This document shows positions 1 to 4,876 of a DNA stretch of 6,296 bases, in pieces. The notes under the pieces are model-generated. The model had not been told where the DNA came from, searched no databases, and saw only the letters and a program-made list of their open reading frames with translations. The DNA is from Candidatus Cloacimonadota bacterium (GTDB taxonomy: Bacteria; Cloacimonadota; Cloacimonadia; Cloacimonadales; TCS61). Made by a program: the position numbers and the translations under genes. Position 1 is the stretch's first letter; each line of letters starts with the position of its first letter. The stretch is from NCBI GenBank assembly GCA_003647825.1, contig QMNP01000104.1:1-6296 (forward strand), written 5' to 3'.

Positions 1-914
1 GGATTTGTAAAAAGATTTGTGCTATCCAAGCCGATATTCATGTTGATATTAAGTGGCCATACATTTCCAAAAAATGTATTATTCTGAATTACAGTTTCCG
101 ATCCAGCAACGGAAGCATTCAAAGCACCATCATTACCTTTATTCATTGAAAGGACACAATCTGTTATGGAAATATTTGCACCATTGTCCACGTAGATTAC
201 ACAGTCTTCTTCACTGCCTCCATAATAAAATTTGCAGTAGTCAAAAACAGAATTATTATCAGCACCGTTGATCTTGATATTTTCCCAATCACCGCGATCA
301 GGACTGGTAGCATTTTGATTTCCATTCGAATCACCACCTGGGCCATCATCATGCCAGGAAGTAAATATTATTGGTTCAAGGCCAGTTCCTAATGCAATGA
401 TCTCTCCACCACTTTCACCATCCACATTCCAGCCAACATCATCTTTAAACTTGATTATTGTTCCTTCTGTAATAGTTAAAGGACCTAAAATATTTATATC
501 TTCGTTGATGTGGTAGATCCTATCATTATTCCAGGTTGCACCATTGGAACTTACATCAGTGTATACTTCGATCATTTCAATTTTTGTAAGAAATACTTCT
601 AATTCTTTAGTCTTTCCTGCTTTAACCTCAACATTTTGTTCAATATGTGTTGTATATCCATTGCCATTGAAATGAAAGTCATATGTTCCTTTCTCAATTT
701 GAAATGAAAATTCCCCTGATGAATTTGAAGTAGCAAGTATATTTTCTCCATCACTAATTTGAATATTTTGCAAATAAAATCCTAAGGGATGGTCAGTTAC
801 AGTTCCTTCAACAGTTCCAGGATCGTTGTTGGAAGATGGATCTGATCCGCATCCATAAAACATAAAACTAAAAAAAACTATTACCAGCGAGGTTAACAAA
901 TTAAAATTTTTCAT
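1..914 (-). CDS. Surface lipoprotein with carboxypeptidase-regulatory-like domain and beta-helix region (3' end outside window)
   Basis: This reading frame is open from the ATG at 914 to the left edge, giving 304 visible codons; the C-terminus is missing. The start is fixed by a strong GGAGG at 919-923, four bases before the ATG. Residues 1-21 are a lipoprotein signal peptide: KN at the N-terminus, a hydrophobic stretch, then FYGC with Cys22 as the likely lipidated residue. Gly23 follows rather than Asp, which in E. coli would favour the outer membrane; applying that here is inference. Residues about 33-110 resemble a carboxypeptidase regulatory-like beta-sandwich (GTVEGTVTD, then SSGEFSFQIEKGTYDF, then VKAGKTKELEVFL). 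From about residue 130 there are short beta-strand/turn units (ITEGTIIKF, GDWENIKINGA, NISITDCVLSMN, TVIQNNTFFGN) typical of right-handed parallel beta-helix surface proteins. No catalytic motif is seen. A role in adhesion or polymer binding is only a guess. A sorting tail cannot be tested because the end is missing. Confidence 0.85.
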   Translation of the reverse strand, partial: MKNFNLLTSLVIVFFSFMFYGCGSDPSSNNDPGTVEGTVTDHPLGFYLQNIQISDGENILATSNSSGEFSFQIEKGTYDFHFNGNGYTTHIEQNVEVKAGKTKELEVFLTKIEMIEVYTDVSSNGATWNNDRIYHINEDINILGPLTITEGTIIKFKDDVGWNVDGESGGEIIALGTGLEPIIFTSWHDDGPGGDSNGNQNATSPDRGDWENIKINGADNNSVFDYCKFYYGGSEEDCVIYVDNGANISITDCVLSMNKGNDGALNASVAGSETVIQNNTFFGNVWPLNINMNIGLDSTNLFTN

Positions 915-918
915 CTCT

Positions 919-923
919 CCTCC
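919..923 (-). promoter_or_regulatory. Shine-Dalgarno of the lipoprotein gene
   Basis: The minus strand reads CGGAGGAGAG directly before the ATG at 914. GGAGG is a full match to the anti-Shine-Dalgarno core, with four bases between it and the start codon. It supports this ATG as the true start of the lipoprotein gene. Confidence 0.75.
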
Positions 924-955
924 GTATTTATATATCCACATCACTACAACACTCA

Positions 956-981
956 CCGAAGTTGTAAATCTACAACTTCGG
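956..981. repeat. Perfect 11-bp inverted repeat with 4-base loop
   Basis: CCGAAGTTGTA (956-966) and its exact reverse complement TACAACTTCGG (971-981) flank a loop AATC. The palindrome lies between the stop codon of the alkyltransferase-like gene and the ATG of the lipoprotein gene. In RNA it would form a stable hairpin about 34 bases after the first and 41 bases before the second. Neither strand has a T-run after the stem, so it is not a standard intrinsic terminator. It could be a hairpin that protects the 3' end of the pgk-atl transcript, an operator, or a copy of a dispersed palindromic (REP-like) element. No second copy is evident in this window. Confidence 0.7.
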
Positions 982-1014
982 AGTCAAGCAATTTGAAGAT
1001 GATGCTTCTGGTTT

Positions 1015-1329
1015 CTATTCTGAGTGCTGCCATAAAAATCTACTAAAATCGATTTTATCGTTGGAATTGAATTCTATTCCTTCTGCTTCCAATAATGATT
1101 TCTGCATTTCATAACCATCCCCTTGTCGGAGAGAGATTGTACCTTTACTGTTCACTATTCTATGCCAGGGTAGATTCTCCTTTTTCCAGGATGAATTAAG
1201 AAGTCGAACAACTTGTCTGGCTCCTCTGTTATTACCAGCTAGTGTTGCAATTTGACCATAAGTACATACTTTCCCTGGTGGGATTTGTTTCATTAATTCT
1301 ATTGTTTTTTTACTGAATTCTGTTGGCAT
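1015..1329 (-). CDS. atl: Alkyltransferase-like protein (ATL), non-catalytic sensor of O6-alkylguanine
   Basis: This 104-residue protein consists only of the DNA-binding domain of the O6-alkylguanine-DNA alkyltransferase (Ogt/MGMT) family. The acceptor motif PCHR is replaced by PWHRI (Pro54, Trp55), so it cannot take up an alkyl group. Tyr24 in TYGQIA and Arg38 in ARQVV correspond to the base-flipping tyrosine and arginine finger. In Schizosaccharomyces pombe Atl1 the matching residues are Y25, R39 and W56, the same spacing. By family knowledge, ATLs bind O6-alkylguanine, flip it out and pass the lesion to nucleotide excision repair (UvrA/UvrB in bacteria) in the cytoplasm; E. coli YbaZ is the related form. 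The ATG lies 10 bases after the pgk stop codon and has only a weak ribosome site (AGAAG), suggesting co-transcription and translational coupling. The stop codon is TAG at 1015-1017. Confidence 0.9.
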   Translation of the reverse strand: MPTEFSKKTIELMKQIPPGKVCTYGQIATLAGNNRGARQVVRLLNSSWKKENLPWHRIVNSKGTISLRQGDGYEMQKSLLEAEGIEFNSNDKIDFSRFLWQHSE

Positions 1330-1339
1330 AGATTAACTT

Positions 1340-2590
1340 CTATTTTATCATAGCTTTTAAAGGTTCCAGGCCAAATGGTGTTCCTTCTTTGATTGCTTTC
1401 AAAATGGTTCCGCCACCAGTAAAGAAATAGTATTTATTGTCTTCCAGAGCATCATTATAAACAGTAGGAAGCAAAGTCTTAAATTCCTGCAGAGTATCAC
1501 CACCACCAAACAATTTCTCAGCCTTTGTATTTTCACTTATCAAAGCATAAAGAGCTTTTGAACCTTCTGCAAAGTTTGGAGTAAAGCCCATTACTGCATT
1601 AGTGAAAAAGGTGCTGGCATTTTTGAAAATACTCTTGATCTTTTCATCAGCAAATGATACTGGATCAACATCAAGCACAAAATTTAATTCAGTTCCTAAG
1701 GCCAGATCGTGGATATTGTGAGAACGAAAATTGCCTTCTGTTTCTTCTAACAGATCAGATTCAACAATTACAGGTAACTCGATCAATTTTTCGGGATATT
1801 GTGCTGCCAGTTCTACAAAACTTTGAGCAGCTTGAATATCATCATCGCCCACACCTTTGATCTTGATCCCATATTTTGCACAAAGATATGCATTATAGAT
1901 CACACCACCGATCACCAGATAATCTGCAGCTTGCAGCAGAGCGGTCAATGGTCCAATTTTAGTATCGAACTTAGAACCTGCAACTATGGCAACAAATGGT
2001 CTTTTAGGTTCCAATACTTTTTTTAAATTTTCAATTTCTTTCAGCATTAACAGGCCTGCATAAGAAGGCAGGTATTTGGTAATAAGATAGGTTGTAGCAT
2101 GAGGTTGCCAGGAACCAAAGGCATCATTTACAAAGATATCTGCGAATTGTGCTAATTTCTCTGCAAATCTTTCAGCTTCAGCGCCTTTGTCTTCTTCACC
2201 ATCAAACCAGCGTGTATTTGGCAGATATACACCATCAATAGAATTGTTTTCCAGTTCAGCAAAAACAGAATTTTTTGAAAAGTCCACGGTATTTTCAAAA
2301 GCAATTTTGAATTTCTTTTGGAGTTTGATATTTAAATATTCAACTATTGGTTCTACAGAAGTTTTTGCATCTCTTATTATCTCACCCGTTTTCTTGTCTT
2401 TTGGCCTGCCCACATGACTCATCAATATTGGTTTACCACCTTTTTCAAGAATCAATTTGATAGTAGCCAATGATGCCTCGATGCGGTATGGATCGATGAT
2501 CTTACCTTTTTTAACGACATTATGATCAACCCGGATTAATACTTTTTTTCCAATTAAATCTATATTTTGTATGCTGGGAATTTCTTTCAT
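1340..2590 (-). CDS. pgk: Phosphoglycerate kinase, divergent form
   Basis: The 416-residue product matches phosphoglycerate kinase (1,3-bisphosphoglycerate + ADP to 3-phosphoglycerate + ATP; glycolysis/gluconeogenesis, cytoplasm) along its full length and is slightly longer than the usual 390-400. Recognisable motifs are LIRVDHN (20-24; normally RVDFN), SHVGRP (58-63), LPNTRWFDGE (123-132), FVNDAFG (153-159), AGSKFDTKI (204-212), IGGVIYNAYL (227-236), GGGDT (362-366) and TGGGT (391-395). R20, H59, R62, R127, K207, K211 and D365 are present. Several normally conserved positions differ: the HRAH segment reads QPHA (162-165), so the usual 3-phosphoglycerate-binding arginine is absent; NGPMG reads NAVMG (331-335), followed by TPN where a conserved Glu normally lies; and DxGP reads DVDP. 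The ATG at 2590 is chosen because GGAGGT precedes it; a TTG six codons upstream (2608) lacks a ribosome site. The stop is TAG. The atl gene follows after 10 bases. Confidence 0.9.
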   Translation of the reverse strand: MKEIPSIQNIDLIGKKVLIRVDHNVVKKGKIIDPYRIEASLATIKLILEKGGKPILMSHVGRPKDKKTGEIIRDAKTSVEPIVEYLNIKLQKKFKIAFENTVDFSKNSVFAELENNSIDGVYLPNTRWFDGEEDKGAEAERFAEKLAQFADIFVNDAFGSWQPHATTYLITKYLPSYAGLLMLKEIENLKKVLEPKRPFVAIVAGSKFDTKIGPLTALLQAADYLVIGGVIYNAYLCAKYGIKIKGVGDDDIQAAQSFVELAAQYPEKLIELPVIVESDLLEETEGNFRSHNIHDLALGTELNFVLDVDPVSFADEKIKSIFKNASTFFTNAVMGFTPNFAEGSKALYALISENTKAEKLFGGGDTLQEFKTLLPTVYNDALEDNKYYFFTGGGTILKAIKEGTPFGLEPLKAMIK

Positions 2591-2595
2591 AATAA

Positions 2596-2600
2596 CCTCC
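2596..2600 (-). promoter_or_regulatory. Shine-Dalgarno that decides the pgk start
   Basis: The minus strand reads CGGAGGTTATT immediately before the ATG at 2590, with five bases between GGAGG and the ATG. The in-frame TTG at 2608 is preceded by AT-rich sequence without a purine-rich site. The shorter, 416-residue reading is therefore preferred. Confidence 0.8.
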
Positions 2601-2627
2601 GAAATCAATTTATTATTTATGAGGTAG

Positions 2628-2657
2628 ATTATTCTTTTGAATGATTAATTTATGCAA
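2628..2657 (-). promoter_or_regulatory. Candidate sigma-70-type promoter for pgk-atl
   Basis: On the minus strand, TTGCAT (2657-2652; half match to TTGACA) and AATAAT (2633-2628; five of six to TATAAT) are separated by 18 bases. Transcription would start near 2621, leaving a leader of about 30 bases that includes the ribosome site. The upstream terminator at 2680-2713 makes a new promoter here likely. The exact boxes are weak guesses in an AT-rich gap. Confidence 0.3.
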
Positions 2658-2679
2658 CCATTTTTTTGAAATAAATGAG

Positions 2680-2713
2680 AACAGGCAGCTCATAGCGAAC
2701 TGAGCTGCCTGTT
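2680..2713 (-). terminator. Intrinsic-type terminator of the deiminase gene
   Basis: A perfect 13-bp inverted repeat (2680-2692 with 2701-2713; stem AACAGGCAGCTCA) encloses an 8-base loop. It begins 15 bases after the TAG stop codon of the deiminase gene. On the minus strand the stem is followed by CTCATTTATTTC, which is T-rich but interrupted rather than a pure T-run. Its position and strength suit a Rho-independent terminator separating the secreted-protein unit from pgk-atl. Confidence 0.75.
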
Positions 2714-2728
2714 TAAATCTATTCAAAA

Positions 2729-4774
2729 CTATTTTAACAATATTACTTTCTTAATACTGGTAAAATCAAGTCCTTCTCTATTTGTATCCATTACACTAAA
2801 ATATATACCACTGCTTACAGATGATCCATTTTCATCTCGTCCATTCCATTGCACTTGATGTAAACCTGCTCTGCGTTGTTCATTGAGAAGTGTTTTAACT
2901 TTTTGACCCTTGGAATTATAAATTGAAAGCTCCACCATGTTATCATTCTGTAAACTGAAGCTGATTGTCGTGGAAGGATTAAAAGGATTCGGATAGTTTC
3001 CAATAAGTTCATTTTGCAAACCGCCGAGATTATTGTCAGCATTGGTTCCGATAACCGTCAATTCCACAGGTATTATCGTCTCTTCCCTATCATCAGTTAT
3101 CACGATATCGCAAAGGTAAGTATCTGCTGCTAATCCAGTTGTATCAAAAAGTAATTCAATCTCATCTGAATCTCCAGGTTGTAAAATTCCTGAAGCTTCA
3201 TTTAAACTTAACCAATCTGCAGTTTCAGAAATATCGTATATTAAATCTATTCCACCAATATTGCTTAAAGTCATGATCTCAATTGCTGTTGTATTGGTTT
3301 GCATTTCAAGAGTAAAAGATTCCGGATCGACTGTAAGTTCCGCTGGTTGTGGAGTACCAACAACTGTAAATGTGTGCGGATCTGGAGCGCCAATATAAGG
3401 ATGATTCATACTATGACCAGATTCATCTGCACCATGAATGTAATAACCAATTTCAGTTCCTACCGGTTGGCCCGGGATCATTGCATAATACAGATCTCCG
3501 GAAATAAATGTCATCGTAATTGATTCATAATCTCCACCATCAATATTATAAAATACCTTTAAAGAGTCAGTATATAAAGATTCATTACTGTAAGGTTTAA
3601 ATTCAGCTGAAATGGTAAATTCGTTGGCATAATCTTGTTCACCCAGCAGAGGATTATGCTCTATATAAAGCATTCCTCTATCGGCTACATTTCTGGTGCG
3701 ACAATGCAGTGCATCAGTATTGTACCAGCCGTTGCTGTAAATACCTATAACTTCGTAACCAGGCATTGCTTCTTCGTAACTTGTCAGAGCTTCATCATCC
3801 CACTGGCTGCCAGATTGGGGAATGAAAATCTTGTTATTGGTAATTAAACCATTTGTGTATGGAGTCGAAGGATAACCGCCCGGTGTATAAACACGATATA
3901 CCTGGAATAGATTTCCCCAGGCACTAGTCTGGTCGGCAAAATAATTCGCAACAAATTCAAAATCATCATAACGGTAATCTGTTTCTGGAACCTGTCCGAT
4001 CATAACTTTATCAACGTCTAAGAATTTTCCCCAGCAGTCTATGTGTTTTATATAATCATCAAGCGGATCAAGAGTTACATGGTATTCAGTAATTCCCAGA
4101 AAATCTTCGAAATATTCATCAATTTCTGCAGCTGATGTTCCCGGATTTTCTTCATAAACAAGATCGGTAGAAGCTCCAATATAATTTCCATCACACATAT
4201 AATTGCCTCCAGTATGAATTACATCCATCCCATATAGATCAACTCCCAGATAATTTGCAACTTCTATTGGAATTTCATCATCTAAAGGCCTGCTTGGTCT
4301 ATTGTAAGGAAAATCTACAATTGCAATTTCACCATCATTATCTATAAACCAGGGGCCATAATCTCGCATCCACCATGAATTTGTCGGTGCATTTATAAAT
4401 TCACAATTGGCCATGTTAACGCCATGATTTATGTAATTATTTTCACAGGAAGTCTGTTGACCACTTGTAACAACTGTGTACACTTTTGTGTATTCAGAAA
4501 GCTCAACGATCAAATCATAGGGAACTCCCAGAGGATAGGCAACTAATACACCTTCCATCTGTTCAAATTCTGATGTTTGACGAATATTCCCTGTGGGAGG
4601 ATCTGTTGGAGTAAAGTCTCTGCTGGCTCCGGGTTCATATTGCAAATATTCTTCAAAACTTAGAAAATGTGCCGCAAATGGATTCTGCCGGATTTGTTCA
4701 CTATAATCTTTAGCAAATGCCATATTGATCAGTAAGAGTGCAAATATTAAAATTATTAACTTTTTTTTGTTCAT
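2729..4774 (-). CDS. Secreted peptidylarginine/agmatine deiminase family protein (PPAD-like) with sorting tail
   Basis: The 681-residue protein starts with a Sec signal peptide (NKKK, hydrophobic core, likely cleavage after AFA at 19-21). Residues about 65-371 form a PAD_porph-type guanidine deiminase domain: WWMRDYGPW (Arg137, Asp138), HTGGNYM (187-193), HIDCWGKF (His244, Asp246), YTNGL (Asn308) and ALHCRT (Cys358). These match in order and spacing P. gingivalis PPAD D130, H236, D238, N297 and C351. The family hydrolyses guanidino groups: PPAD converts C-terminal peptidyl-arginine to citrulline plus ammonia; cytosolic relatives act on agmatine. Residues about 373-471 look like the PPAD Ig-like domain. 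About 475-575 resemble a BACON-like beta-sandwich absent from PPAD. Residues 593-681 (NYPNPFNP to VILLK) are a type IX secretion/FlgD-like tail, implying surface attachment or release. The ATG at 4774 is chosen because AGGA lies seven bases upstream; a TTG two codons earlier is too close to it. Natural substrate is not proven. Confidence 0.88.
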   Translation of the reverse strand: MNKKKLIILIFALLLINMAFAKDYSEQIRQNPFAAHFLSFEEYLQYEPGASRDFTPTDPPTGNIRQTSEFEQMEGVLVAYPLGVPYDLIVELSEYTKVYTVVTSGQQTSCENNYINHGVNMANCEFINAPTNSWWMRDYGPWFIDNDGEIAIVDFPYNRPSRPLDDEIPIEVANYLGVDLYGMDVIHTGGNYMCDGNYIGASTDLVYEENPGTSAAEIDEYFEDFLGITEYHVTLDPLDDYIKHIDCWGKFLDVDKVMIGQVPETDYRYDDFEFVANYFADQTSAWGNLFQVYRVYTPGGYPSTPYTNGLITNNKIFIPQSGSQWDDEALTSYEEAMPGYEVIGIYSNGWYNTDALHCRTRNVADRGMLYIEHNPLLGEQDYANEFTISAEFKPYSNESLYTDSLKVFYNIDGGDYESITMTFISGDLYYAMIPGQPVGTEIGYYIHGADESGHSMNHPYIGAPDPHTFTVVGTPQPAELTVDPESFTLEMQTNTTAIEIMTLSNIGGIDLIYDISETADWLSLNEASGILQPGDSDEIELLFDTTGLAADTYLCDIVITDDREETIIPVELTVIGTNADNNLGGLQNELIGNYPNPFNPSTTISFSLQNDNMVELSIYNSKGQKVKTLLNEQRRAGLHQVQWNGRDENGSSVSSGIYFSVMDTNREGLDFTSIKKVILLK
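2732..2998 (-). other. C-terminal type IX sorting / FlgD-like domain of the deiminase
   Basis: The last 89 residues run from NYPNPFNPSTTISFSL through VELSIYNSKGQKV and SGIYFSV to KKVILLK. The order of strands matches the Por secretion C-terminal sorting domain and the FlgD-like Ig fold. A homologous tail ends the upstream gene, with the NYPNPFNP, VELSIYN, KGQKV and SGIYF blocks kept and the linkers diverged. Confidence 0.8.
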
Positions 4775-4781
4775 ATTCAAT

Positions 4782-4785
4782 TCCT
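4782..4785 (-). promoter_or_regulatory. Shine-Dalgarno that decides the deiminase start
   Basis: The minus strand reads AAAAGGAATTGAAT before the ATG at 4774, placing AGGA seven bases from the start codon. The in-frame TTG at 4780 would sit one base from this site and so cannot use it. Confidence 0.6.
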
Positions 4786-4832
4786 TTTATTTTTTAGTGT
4801 TTAGATGCAAATTTGATTCCACTAAGTTTTAG

Positions 4833-4861
4833 ATTTTATGCTGAATTGTTTAAAAGTTCCA
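4833..4861 (-). promoter_or_regulatory. Weak candidate promoter before the deiminase gene
   Basis: The 102-base gap between the beta-helix gene and the deiminase gene shows no clear hairpin. On the minus strand TGGAAC (4861-4856) and TAAAAT (4838-4833) stand 17 bases apart, partly matching sigma-70 boxes (three of six and five of six). The region is AT-rich enough for such matches to arise by chance. Read-through from the upstream gene is equally possible. Confidence 0.2.
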
Positions 4862-4876
4862 TTTGTAATGCCAGTC

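Noticed and set aside
53..271. Plus-strand open frame inside the lipoprotein gene
   Set aside because: It lies antisense to a well-supported lipoprotein gene, has a low-complexity His/Leu-rich product and no ribosome site or family resemblance.
956..981. Calling the palindrome a Rho-independent terminator
   Set aside because: Neither strand has a T-run after the stem, so it is listed as an inverted repeat of unknown role.
1015..1329. Annotating this gene as an active O6-methylguanine methyltransferase (ogt)
   Set aside because: The acceptor cysteine is Trp55 and the N-terminal ribonuclease-like domain is absent.
1654..2417. Three plus-strand open frames opposite pgk
   Set aside because: They are antisense to conserved pgk motifs and show no recognisable domains.
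2591..2608. Longer pgk reading starting at the TTG at 2608
   Set aside because: No ribosome site precedes the TTG, while GGAGGT sits at the right distance before the ATG at 2590. The added six residues would be encoded by the ribosome site itself.
2815..3847. Short open frames overlapping the deiminase gene on both strands
   Set aside because: They fall inside the conserved deiminase frame and their products look like random translation.
4775..4780. Deiminase start at the TTG at 4780
   Set aside because: The only purine-rich site is one base from it; the ATG at 4774 has proper spacing and begins a normal signal peptide.
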